64,000 nucleotides of DNA from the NCBI RefSeq assembly GCF_000426565.1, contig NZ_AUFP01000008.1:82412-146411 (forward strand), in the 5' to 3' direction. Below are positions 27,700 through 35,758 of this stretch, piece by piece. Below the pieces are notes generated by a model. That model saw only the letters and a list, made by a program, of their open reading frames with translations, did no database searches and had not been told where the DNA came from. The stretch's first letter is position 1, and every line of letters starts with the position of its first letter. The stretch comes from Segatella albensis DSM 11370 = JCM 12258. Lineage in GTDB: Bacteria; Bacteroidota; Bacteroidia; Bacteroidales; Bacteroidaceae. The position numbers and the translations under genes were made by a program.

Positions 27700-29859
27700 C
27701 TATTCTAATATCAGTTCACACTTTTCGCCTTTTCCTATTTTATGTCCAGGTTCAAGACTTTGTTTGACAACTTTCCCTCGTCCTTTCAGAATAACCTTTA
27801 CGCCTCTGCTTTCGATGAGATAAACAGCATCGCGTGCGCCCATTCCGATAACATCTGGTATCATAGAATGACCATATATAGGTTGACGCTTGAGTGCCAC
27901 CATTCGATTGCTTTCCTTTATGGCCTTTCCCCAAATAGGATTTCCATCGGCATAACTGCCACTCCAGTTGGTGTTATTTTGAATACCAAGATGGCTCAAT
28001 ACATAATTTGCAGCAAGAATATTTCCATCCTTCACATCAGGTATAGCGATTGATGTAGAATCTCTAGAATCCTTTACGTCAAGTTTCAAATTCTGGGCCA
28101 TAATGCCTTCTGCGATGTTGTGGAATACCACTCCGCTCATACCACCTCCAGATGCAGGAAGCCCAGACTTCTGAATACATACGATACAACTATATCTAGG
28201 TTCGTCAGAAGGGAAATAACCAGCAAAACTCAGTAGATAGTTGGTTCCTCCGGCCTTATATCCGGCAGCACCTTTTGACATTTGGGCTGTTCCGGTCTTA
28301 CCGGAAACTTTAAAGGATTTACTACCAGCCTTCTTTCCTAATCCGATGCTTACAACTTCTTCCAATATTTTCTGTAGCTTTTTCAATGCCTCTGGGTGAT
28401 TACAGATCTTCTCTCTCATCACCTCAGGTGGATATTCCATAATGGTTTGTCCATTCTTGACCACTTTTTGTACGAATCGTGGACGCATCATCTTTCCATT
28501 GTTAGCCACAGCATTATAGAATGTAAGTGTAGAGATCGGTGGTATCTGAGTTTCATATCCGATACTCATCCATGGTAATGTCGTCTTACTCCAGTTATCA
28601 TATTGTCCGTGACTATTTTTATGTGGCTTCCTTATGATTGCAGGAGTTGAACCTACCAGAGGAATCTCTAGGTCGTCAGCAATACCAGTACGGTATACGC
28701 CTTTGACGAATTTCTCAGGATCATTTCTGTAATGGTCATCAATAATTCTACTTACACCGATATTCGAGCTGTACCATAGTGTTTGAGGAAGGGTCAGCAA
28801 TCCATAACCACCTTTGCGCCAGTTGTGGTCTTTCATATCTCTTCCATACATATTCCATATACCACCACCGGTTTCTACAGTATAGGTAGTGTCAACCACG
28901 CCATCATCAAGAGCTGTCAAGATAGAGATAGGTTTGAATACAGAACCAGGTTCCAGCAAGTCGCTTACAGCATGGTTCCTGATTTCACGATATTCACCAT
29001 CGAAACATTTCTCCATATTTACGATAGCCTTTACGTCACCAGTAGCTACCTCCATCACGATAGCCACTCCGACATTTCCGTTGATTTCCTTTAATTCATC
29101 GATGACAGCACGTTCTGCTAAATCCTGCATGCTTACATCTATAGTTGTCACGATGTCTGCTCCATCTATAGCAGGAACGTCTGTGATGTTAAGGAATTTA
29201 TTTCTTACTTTTCTTCTATGTACTACACCATTCTTACCACGTAAGATAGAGTCGTATGATAGTTCAAGTCCGAATCGTGCTGTGTCTTTTGCTCCATACA
29301 TAGCGCCAATTGTTCTACCGGCAAGAGAACCGTAAGAGCGTTTGCGCGCGTTGAACTCTTCCCAGTGGAATCCCCCCTTGTATGAAGAAAGTTTGAATAC
29401 CGGAAAATTTTTAATCTCCACAAACGTGTTATAGTCGATTCGCTTTGACCAAATGGCCCAATGTCTGCTTTGTTTTTTCCTTCCTTCGGATAGTGTCTTC
29501 TTGAAAGTTGCGACACTTTGCTCAGGGAATACATTATGTAGTCCTTCACAAATACTGTCCACTTTACGGTTCCAAAGCGAATCATTGTTAGCAGCATGTA
29601 GAGCTTGGAAGTCCATGTAGATTTTAAACTCCGGTAGACTGCTGGCCATTAATTGTCCATCACAACTTAGTATGTTTCCACGGCTCGGCTTTACTTGTAC
29701 AGAGTCACGCTTTACACGGTCGGCTACGCGCATCCAATAATCCCTTTTGGCCGTCATGAGGAAGACCGTCTTTCCAATTACGAAGAAGGCTACAACGCTT
29801 AGTATAATAGCTATAGCGATGTATCTAGGCATAACTTTTTCTTGGTCAAACTTGCTCAT
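27700..29859 (-). CDS. ftsI: Septal transpeptidase FtsI (PBP3-like) with PASTA domain
   Basis: A 719-residue class B penicillin-binding protein with one N-terminal membrane helix (about 12-34), a dimerisation domain, a transpeptidase domain and a C-terminal PASTA domain (about 655-719). The catalytic motifs are all present: SVFK with Ser306, SSN at 364-366 and KTG at 521-523. It crosslinks septal peptidoglycan with FtsW. Its start overlaps the FtsL-like gene by four bases, so translation is probably coupled. The terminal PASTA domain is common in Bacteroidota FtsI and absent from E. coli FtsI. Confidence 0.96.
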   Translation of the reverse strand: MSKFDQEKVMPRYIAIAIILSVVAFFVIGKTVFLMTAKRDYWMRVADRVKRDSVQVKPSRGNILSCDGQLMASSLPEFKIYMDFQALHAANNDSLWNRKVDSICEGLHNVFPEQSVATFKKTLSEGRKKQSRHWAIWSKRIDYNTFVEIKNFPVFKLSSYKGGFHWEEFNARKRSYGSLAGRTIGAMYGAKDTARFGLELSYDSILRGKNGVVHRRKVRNKFLNITDVPAIDGADIVTTIDVSMQDLAERAVIDELKEINGNVGVAIVMEVATGDVKAIVNMEKCFDGEYREIRNHAVSDLLEPGSVFKPISILTALDDGVVDTTYTVETGGGIWNMYGRDMKDHNWRKGGYGLLTLPQTLWYSSNIGVSRIIDDHYRNDPEKFVKGVYRTGIADDLEIPLVGSTPAIIRKPHKNSHGQYDNWSKTTLPWMSIGYETQIPPISTLTFYNAVANNGKMMRPRFVQKVVKNGQTIMEYPPEVMREKICNHPEALKKLQKILEEVVSIGLGKKAGSKSFKVSGKTGTAQMSKGAAGYKAGGTNYLLSFAGYFPSDEPRYSCIVCIQKSGLPASGGGMSGVVFHNIAEGIMAQNLKLDVKDSRDSTSIAIPDVKDGNILAANYVLSHLGIQNNTNWSGSYADGNPIWGKAIKESNRMVALKRQPIYGHSMIPDVIGMGARDAVYLIESRGVKVILKGRGKVVKQSLEPGHKIGKGEKCELILE

Positions 29860-30308
29860 TCTTCGCCCTCCGGAATATTAATAATATATGGTGGCTGATT
29901 AGCTATTTTCAGCACACTGTCTTTGTTGTTCTGAAGCATTTGCAGAATATGACTTTCACGACTTTTCTCTGTGATTTGACTGCTACTGGATAATGCTTTA
30001 TATTTAGCATCCTGTAGTTCATTCTGCAATTCATCGATTTTTATCAAATCCTTCTGTACACTATATCGGTTAGAGATATAAATAATCAAGAAGAATACGA
30101 TCAATATGATGAGCCATATTTGCTGTCGCATGGCTTTAGCAGACAGAATGTCCCCACCGAGAATTTTCTTGAGCGTGAAATTCTTGGAAAGTGGAGCCTC
30201 CCCTTCTATCGCTTGTTGTACGATAGCCTCTTTTAAGGAACTTACTTCGTTAGAAGTCCCTTGCTCAGAATTGGCATTGTCGTTTTTGTTATCAATATCT
30301 TCTTTCAT
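29856..30308 (-). CDS. ftsL: FtsL-like cell division protein
   Basis: A 150-residue bitopic protein with a polar cytosolic N-terminus (about 1-62), one membrane helix (about 65-82, rich in Ile/Leu/Phe) and a periplasmic predicted coiled coil (about 85-130). This layout, the four-base overlaps with rsmH and ftsI, and the cluster position identify it as the FtsL slot. Primary sequence conservation is weak, as is usual for FtsL. The cytosolic tail is longer than in E. coli. FtsL would bridge FtsQ/FtsB and the FtsWI synthase. Confidence 0.82.
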   Translation of the reverse strand: MKEDIDNKNDNANSEQGTSNEVSSLKEAIVQQAIEGEAPLSKNFTLKKILGGDILSAKAMRQQIWLIILIVFFLIIYISNRYSVQKDLIKIDELQNELQDAKYKALSSSSQITEKSRESHILQMLQNNKDSVLKIANQPPYIINIPEGEE

Positions 30309-31219
30309 TTTTTCTCTGCGATTCTTAATTTTGCGCTTCTGCTTCTCGGGTTTCTTTCCTGTTCCTCTCGGGTTGGAACAATCACTTTACTGTTGATAAG
30401 TTTAAATGGAGTTTCTATTCTACCAAAAAAGTCTTGTTCTATCTTTCCCTCAGGGTTTCCAGACTTCATCATATTCTTTACGATTCTGTCTTCTAGTGAG
30501 TGATATGTGATCACCGACAATCTTCCTCCCGGTTTAAGAATCGATACTGCAGCCTTTAGCATTTCTTTCAGCGCACTCATTTCGTGATTCACTTCTATTC
30601 GTAAGGCTTGAAATACCTTGGCTAAATCTTTTTTCTCGCGTTCTCGTTTGAATAAAGGCTCTATGACATTAATAAAGTCCTGAGTGGTCTCTATTTTCTT
30701 TTGTATCCTGTTTTTGCAAATTATGGATGCTAATTTTCTGGAATTCTTTAGTTCTCCATATAAATAGAAGATATCAGCCAAGTTTTCTTCCTCATAATTG
30801 TTGATGATGTCTGCGGCAGTATTGCCAGACCTTTTGTTCATTCTCATGTCGAGAGGAGCGTCGAATCTAAAAGAGAAACCTCTGGTTTCATCGTCGAAAT
30901 GATGACTTGATACACCAAGATCAGCGAGTAGTCCGTCAATCTTCTCTATACCATAGTATTGCATCCAGTTCTTCAAGTATCTAAAATTAGAACGGACGAA
31001 GGTGAAATTAGGATTGGCCACGATGTTCTGTTCAGCATCGGGATCCTGGTCGAAACTGTACAGATGTCCATTGCCATTGATTCGTGATAGAATTTCACGA
31101 GAATGGCCACCACCACCGAAGGTGACATCTACATAGATTCCGCCAGGTTGTATATTGAGTCCGTCTACACTGTCCTTCAATAACACAGGTACGTGATATG
31201 TTTTGGCTGTTGTAATCAT
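30305..31219 (-). CDS. rsmH: 16S rRNA (cytosine1402-N4)-methyltransferase
   Basis: A 304-residue SAM-dependent methyltransferase (MraW) that methylates C1402 in the ribosomal P site. The SAM-binding motif DVTFGGGGHSREIL lies near 32-45; LADLGVSSHHFDDETRGFSF near 94-113 and FQALRIEVNHEM near 214-225 are family hallmarks, and VITYHSLEDRIVK follows near 256-268. Four-base overlaps join it to mraZ upstream and ftsL downstream, the usual compact start of the division cluster. Confidence 0.97.
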   Translation of the reverse strand: MITTAKTYHVPVLLKDSVDGLNIQPGGIYVDVTFGGGGHSREILSRINGNGHLYSFDQDPDAEQNIVANPNFTFVRSNFRYLKNWMQYYGIEKIDGLLADLGVSSHHFDDETRGFSFRFDAPLDMRMNKRSGNTAADIINNYEEENLADIFYLYGELKNSRKLASIICKNRIQKKIETTQDFINVIEPLFKREREKKDLAKVFQALRIEVNHEMSALKEMLKAAVSILKPGGRLSVITYHSLEDRIVKNMMKSGNPEGKIEQDFFGRIETPFKLINSKVIVPTREEQERNPRSRSAKLRIAEKK

Positions 31220-31698
31220 AATTCTCCTTGGTTTGAGTCTTCACTGTTTTTTGTAATATCCGACATAATGTCCTGCAGGGCTTCACGGAATTCTTCAGGT
31301 TCCATGAAAGGATTACCCTCCTCAAGGCTGCCCCATATTTCGATGGTATCATCGACACCAATAAAGGTAATGCTTTGCCCCAAATTGATTTTTTTGCTAT
31401 ATCTCTTTGGGATCAGAAACCTACCATTGCTGTCAAGGTTGATAAGCTCAACATTAGAAACAAAAGTTCTGAAAATTTGTTGGTGTCGAGCGTTCCATCT
31501 GTTAAGATGTGCACGTAAAGCATCCAATTGCTTGTTCCATACGGATTCTGGGTAAAGAACCAAGCATTGCTCAAAAGGATTCTTCTTTAGAACCAGTCTC
31601 TCCTCGTTAGATGCTTGTAGCACCTTGCGGAAAGCAGATGGTAGGAAAGCTCTTCCTTTAGAGTCTGTCTTGGCTTCTATGTTCCCTAAAAAACGCAT
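31216..31698 (-). CDS. mraZ: Transcriptional regulator MraZ
   Basis: A 160-residue DNA-binding protein with two SpoVT/AbrB-like half-domains, each showing the MraZ signature: DSKGRAFLPSAFR near 11-23 and DSNGRFLIPKRYS near 91-103. In E. coli MraZ forms a ring and represses its own operon by binding direct TGGG-type repeats. Here three matching 10-bp repeats lie just upstream at 31741-31770. It starts the 13-gene division and wall cluster. Confidence 0.96.
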   Translation of the reverse strand: MRFLGNIEAKTDSKGRAFLPSAFRKVLQASNEERLVLKKNPFEQCLVLYPESVWNKQLDALRAHLNRWNARHQQIFRTFVSNVELINLDSNGRFLIPKRYSKKINLGQSITFIGVDDTIEIWGSLEEGNPFMEPEEFREALQDIMSDITKNSEDSNQGEL

Positions 31699-31727
31699 AC
31701 GTACATATATAATGTGAAATATGGGTT

Positions 31728-31770
31728 CAAAGTTACATATTTTCTACCACATTTCCCCACATTTTCCCAC
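31728..31770 (-). promoter_or_regulatory. mraZ: mraZ promoter with three MraZ-box-like repeats
   Basis: Reading the minus strand, three 10-bp direct repeats GTGGGAAAAT (31761-31770), GTGGGGAAAT (31751-31760) and GTGGTAGAAA (31741-31750) are followed after 5 bp by the -7 box TAACTTTG (31728-31735). Known MraZ boxes are TGGG direct repeats with this period. The repeats cover the -33 region, as expected for autorepression. Repeats are seen; the binding is inferred from the family. Confidence 0.8.
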
Positions 31771-31961
31771 TTTTTTTTGTTTTTGCAGAGAAAAATATTT
31801 TTTGCTTCTGTTCATGTCTCTCTAAAACAAATCGAATTTGTTATTATTATTCTTATTTCTGTTGATGAAATCGTGTCAAAATGGTTGTTTTTTGAACTTT
31901 TTTCGAAGAAATGTAACGTTTTAGAAAAAGTTGTGTTATTTTTGCATGGTGTTATTGGAAA

Positions 31962-32792
31962 ATGAACATGGGTGAGAAAGTAGAGAAGACAATAGACATA
32001 GAAAAGGTCCTTCAAGGGAAAATGGGAAAGAAAGCAAAACTGGTTCCGCGTTTTGTTGTTTCTTGGCTCAAACATATCATCCACGAAGATGAGGTGAACA
32101 AATTCCTTTGGGAGAGTCGAAATATAAGTGGTACAGAATGGCTCACGGAGTGTGTTCGTTATCTTAAAATGACCTTGGATATCAAGGGAATGGAGAATCT
32201 GCCGGATAAGAATGACGGAAAACTCTATACCTTTGTTTCTAATCATCCTCTTGGTGGTCAGGATGGTGTAACCTTAGGGTCTATCATAGGACAGCATTTT
32301 GATGGTAAGTTTAGGTATCTTGTGAATGATCTGCTGTTGAATTTGCCTGGTTTGAAACCTGTGAGCATAGGAATTAACAAGACAGGCAAGCAGAGTCGTG
32401 ATTTCCCTCGTATGGTGGAAGCCGCTTTTCAGAGTGAGAATCATATCCTCATGTTCCCGGCAGGTTTGAATAGTAGAAAGATAAATGGGGAGATCCATGA
32501 TTTGCCTTGGAAGAAAACCTTTATCAGCAAGAGTGTAGAATATCAAAGAGATGTGGTCCCTATTCATTTTAGTGGTCAAAATTCAAAGCGATTTTATCGG
32601 ATAGCTAAGTTTAGTGACCGTTTCTTGCCATTTAATTTGGCTATGCTTTTCCTGGTTGATGAGATGTATAAGAATGTCGGGAAGACTTTTGAAATACGAA
32701 TCGGTAAGCCAATACCTTGGCAAACCTTTGATAAGTCGAAGACACCATTGGAATGGGCTCAATATGTAGAGAACAAAGTTTATGAATTGTAA
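31962..32792 (+). CDS. glsA: Lysophospholipid-type O-acyltransferase (GlsA-like)
   Basis: A 276-residue PlsC-like acyltransferase. The core motif reads SNHPLGGQDG at 93-102, so the His95/Asp101 pair has five residues between instead of the common four; MFPAGLNSR near 165-173 is the second acyltransferase block. The next gene encodes a GNAT-type N-acyltransferase. In Bacteroides thetaiotaomicron an adjacent pair of this kind, GlsB and GlsA, makes glycine lipids and related amino-acid lipids, GlsA adding the second acyl chain. A TATTTTTG -7 box lies at 31937-31944. The symbol follows that match of family and pairing. Confidence 0.78.
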   Translation: MNMGEKVEKTIDIEKVLQGKMGKKAKLVPRFVVSWLKHIIHEDEVNKFLWESRNISGTEWLTECVRYLKMTLDIKGMENLPDKNDGKLYTFVSNHPLGGQDGVTLGSIIGQHFDGKFRYLVNDLLLNLPGLKPVSIGINKTGKQSRDFPRMVEAAFQSENHILMFPAGLNSRKINGEIHDLPWKKTFISKSVEYQRDVVPIHFSGQNSKRFYRIAKFSDRFLPFNLAMLFLVDEMYKNVGKTFEIRIGKPIPWQTFDKSKTPLEWAQYVENKVYEL

Positions 32793-32805
32793 GTGAATGT
32801 GATAT

Positions 32806-33798
32806 ATGGAAGAGGAAATCATTCAGCCTATAGACAAGCAGTTGCTAAAGCGTGAACTCACTTTGGATAAGCAGTTGCGTATGACAAATAAAAGTCATAA
32901 CGAAATCTATGTCGTTACTGCTCAGAATGCTCCAAATGTGATGAAGGAAATCGGTCGTTTGAGAGAGGAAGCTTTCAGAACAGCTGGTGGAGGTACTGGT
33001 AAATCTATGGATATTGATGAGTTTGATACAATGGAGAATGGCTGTCGTCAACTCATTGTGTGGAATCCTGAAAATGAGGAAATTATAGGTGGATATCGTT
33101 ATTTGTTTGGTGAAGACTGGAAGATAGATTCTAGTGGACAACCTATTTTGGCGACCAGCCATATGTTTCATTTTTCGGAACAATTCATGAAAGATTATGC
33201 TCCTTATACGGTAGAACTTGGACGGTCTTTTGTAAGTCTGGAATATCAAAATGTAAGGAAAAATACAAAGAGTATCTTTGCACTCGACAATCTTTGGGAT
33301 GGTTTGGGTGCTTTGACGGTAATCAATCCTAAATGTAGATATTTCTTTGGAAAGATGACGATGTATCCTTCTTATATCCGTGAAGGTAGGGATATGATTC
33401 TTTATTTTCTGAAGAAGCATTTTGAGGATAAAGACAATTTGGTGATACCTATCAAACCTTTGAAGATAGATACGCCAATAGAAAAATTGGAAAGTATCTT
33501 TACTGCGGATAATTTCAAGGATGATTACAGAATTTTGAACAAGAAGATTCGTGAACTTGGATTTAATATTCCTCCATTGGTAAATGCTTACATGAATCTA
33601 AGTCCTACCATGAAGTTGTTTGGTACGGCGATAAATTATGGTTTTGGTGATGTTGAGGAAACGGGTATCCTGATAGCTGTTGATGAAATCTTGGAAGATA
33701 AACGAGTTCGACATATCAATAGCTTTATAAAGGAACATCCTGAAGCTATGCATATTACAAGTGGGGCAAATAATGTGATTTATAAAGAAAAGAAATAA
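32806..33798 (+). CDS. glsB: GNAT-type N-acyltransferase (GlsB-like, glycine lipid synthesis)
   Basis: A 330-residue protein of the hemolysin-like/OlsB acyltransferase group. Recognisable are IGRLREEAFRTAGGGTGKSMD near 47-67 (FR...GTG), GGYRYLFGEDW near 95-105 and ELGRSFVSLEYQ near 138-149. Family members acylate the amino group of an amino acid; in Bacteroides GlsB does so for glycine. It lies 13 bp after the PlsC-like gene, opposite in order to some relatives but in the same unit. A strong hairpin at 33806-33836 ends the operon. Confidence 0.82.
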   Translation: MEEEIIQPIDKQLLKRELTLDKQLRMTNKSHNEIYVVTAQNAPNVMKEIGRLREEAFRTAGGGTGKSMDIDEFDTMENGCRQLIVWNPENEEIIGGYRYLFGEDWKIDSSGQPILATSHMFHFSEQFMKDYAPYTVELGRSFVSLEYQNVRKNTKSIFALDNLWDGLGALTVINPKCRYFFGKMTMYPSYIREGRDMILYFLKKHFEDKDNLVIPIKPLKIDTPIEKLESIFTADNFKDDYRILNKKIRELGFNIPPLVNAYMNLSPTMKLFGTAINYGFGDVEETGILIAVDEILEDKRVRHINSFIKEHPEAMHITSGANNVIYKEKK

Positions 33799-33805
33799 AA
33801 AATAG

Positions 33806-33836
33806 AAAAGGCGGAACTATTTAGGTTCCGCCTTTT
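33806..33836. terminator. Bidirectional terminator between gls operon and dgt
   Basis: A perfect 12-bp stem (33806-33817 with 33825-33836) with a 7-nt loop; T runs follow on both strands. It lies between two converging genes. Confidence 0.92.
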
Positions 33837-33868
33837 TCTATATACAGTATCTCTTATGAGAGATTTTT

Positions 33869-35206
33869 TTATACGATTGGTAGGCTGATACCATTGATCT
33901 TTTGGTAAATATCTAATGCGTAGATATCAGTCATACCGCTGATATAATCGATGATAGCCATAATTCGAGTTTCAAGATCTTTACTATGAATGTCGTATTG
34001 ACTGCTTACCCTTTTGATGAGTTGTTGAGAATAGAAACGCTCTGGGTTGATGGCAGCAGAAATGAAGACATTCATGAGTGTTTCCATAATCTTGTAACCG
34101 GATAGTTCAATATCAAGAACAGGTTTACTGTTGTATATTTTCTGAACGGATACCTCGGTACAATGTTTGTAAGCGTCCCTAGGCAATTTAGAGATATTCT
34201 TGATTAAACTGCCTTCAAACTCCCCATTTAGAATTTCTTCTTCATGTTCTACAAAGGTGTTGACACATTCGCGCTCAAGTTTTCCGATGACACAAGCCCT
34301 CATGTAAACCACTTGCTCATTTAAGTCACTTACCCCTTCTTCTTGTATTCTCTTGAGAATATCCTGTTGTGTTTCCTCCTCGAAAAATCCCAGAAGTAAA
34401 TCCTTCGTCTCCTCAAACGACAGAATCTTAAGTTTGTGGGCATCTTCGATATCCATGATCTCATAACAGATATCATCGGCAGCTTCTACGAGATATACCA
34501 AGGGATGACGAGCATATTTTAAAGTTCCGTTTTGATTTTGTTCACACTTGATTCCTAATTCCTCAGCCACTTTCCGATAAGATTCCTTCTCGGAAATGAA
34601 AAAGCCGAATTTGCCATGTTTGCCGGCTAAGTCGCTGGAAAAAGGATATTTGACGATACTGGCCAACATCGAATACGTCATGACGAAACCGCCCTCACGA
34701 CGTCCGCGGAAGCGATGTGTGAGCAGTCGGAAAGCATTGGCATTACCTTCAAAATGTGTGATGTCGTCCCAGAACCCAGGTGATAGCTTCTCTTTTAAGA
34801 TAGCCCCTCTTCCTTCAGTAAAGTAAGTTTGAATAGCCTTCTCTCCAGAGTGTCCGAAAGGAGGATTTCCCATATCATGCGCCAGACAGGCCGCACTTAC
34901 GATCGTACCGATCTCTTCGAATAGCGTATTGGTAAGTTCGGGATGTTTCTTCTTGAGTAACACACAGATGTCATTGCCGAGCGACTGGCCCAGACTGGAA
35001 ACCTCAAGACTATGAGTAAGTCGGTTGTGTACGAAAATAGACCCAGGGAGTGGAAATACCTGCGTCTTGTTTTGTAGTCTTCTGAAAGGGGCAGAATAGA
35101 TTAACCGATCGTAATCTCTTTTGAATTCAGAGCGGTCATCGTGGCGCTCAGCATGTTTATGCTCCTGACCAAGTCTTTTATTTGATATGAGTTGAATCCA
35201 TTTCAT
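33869..35206 (-). CDS. dgt: Deoxyguanosinetriphosphate triphosphohydrolase
   Basis: A 445-residue HD-domain enzyme that hydrolyses dGTP to deoxyguanosine and triphosphate. HD-type metal ligands are His65 in RLTHSLEVSSLG and His110-Asp111 in LAHDMGNPPFGHSGE. The start MKWIQLISNKRLG at 35206 was chosen because it gives the family N-terminus. A farther ATG at 35245 would place the start upstream of the -7 box (35211-35218). The gene diverges from dut. Confidence 0.93.
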   Translation of the reverse strand: MKWIQLISNKRLGQEHKHAERHDDRSEFKRDYDRLIYSAPFRRLQNKTQVFPLPGSIFVHNRLTHSLEVSSLGQSLGNDICVLLKKKHPELTNTLFEEIGTIVSAACLAHDMGNPPFGHSGEKAIQTYFTEGRGAILKEKLSPGFWDDITHFEGNANAFRLLTHRFRGRREGGFVMTYSMLASIVKYPFSSDLAGKHGKFGFFISEKESYRKVAEELGIKCEQNQNGTLKYARHPLVYLVEAADDICYEIMDIEDAHKLKILSFEETKDLLLGFFEEETQQDILKRIQEEGVSDLNEQVVYMRACVIGKLERECVNTFVEHEEEILNGEFEGSLIKNISKLPRDAYKHCTEVSVQKIYNSKPVLDIELSGYKIMETLMNVFISAAINPERFYSQQLIKRVSSQYDIHSKDLETRIMAIIDYISGMTDIYALDIYQKINGISLPIV

Positions 35207-35210
35207 ATCG

Positions 35211-35218
35211 CAAAAGTA
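35211..35218 (-). promoter_or_regulatory. dgt: -7 box directly upstream of dgt start
   Basis: TACTTTTG on the minus strand ends four bases before the dgt ATG at 35206, which predicts a leaderless or nearly leaderless mRNA. No clear -33 TTTG is seen. Confidence 0.6.
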
Positions 35219-35316
35219 ATGTAAAAATTCGATAATTTCTTTCATTTTAAGATGAAAAATGCAAATATCTGCCTAGAAATCATTATTTTTGCATTTAATT
35301 CAATTATATTCAGTAC

Positions 35317-35754
35317 ATGGTCAAGATTAAAGTTATCAATAAAGGACATCAGAAGTTGCCAGCATATGCAACAGTTCAGAGTGCAGGAATGGATTTGCGT
35401 GCAGATTTACAAGAAGATATTGTACTTCGTCCAATGCAGCGCCAGTTGATTTCTACAGGTCTCTATATCGCATTGCCAGAAGGTTATGAGGCACAGATTC
35501 GCCCCCGTTCAGGTTTGGCTCTGAAATATGGTATTACGGTATTGAACACTCCCGGAACTGTTGATGCTGATTACAGAGGTGAAATCAAAGTGCTTCTTAT
35601 CAATCTATCACAAGAGAATTTCGTGATAGCCGATGGCGAACGTATTGCACAAATGGTGATAGCTAAGCATGAACAAGGCAAATGGGAAGAGGTAGAAGTG
35701 CTGGATGAAACTGAACGTGGTGATGGTGGCTATGGCCATACTGGAGTAAAATAA
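35317..35754 (+). CDS. dut: dUTP diphosphatase
   Basis: A 145-residue trimeric dUTPase that converts dUTP to dUMP and keeps uracil out of DNA. The five motifs are visible: SAGMDLRA near 22-29, RPRSGLA near 64-70, [13 protein letters not shown] near 80-92, ERIAQMV near 107-113 and the C-terminal [10 protein letters not shown] near 133-142. A -7 box TATTTTTG lies at 35284-35291. It is followed after 4 bp by the TPR-protein gene and so heads a four-gene run. It diverges from dgt, another nucleotide-pool enzyme. Confidence 0.97.
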   Translation: MVKIKVINKGHQKLPAYATVQSAGMDLRADLQEDIVLRPMQRQLISTGLYIALPEGYEAQIRPRSGLALKYGITVLNTPGTVDADYRGEIKVLLINLSQENFVIADGERIAQMVIAKHEQGKWEEVEVLDETERGDGGYGHTGVK

Positions 35755-35758
35755 TATC

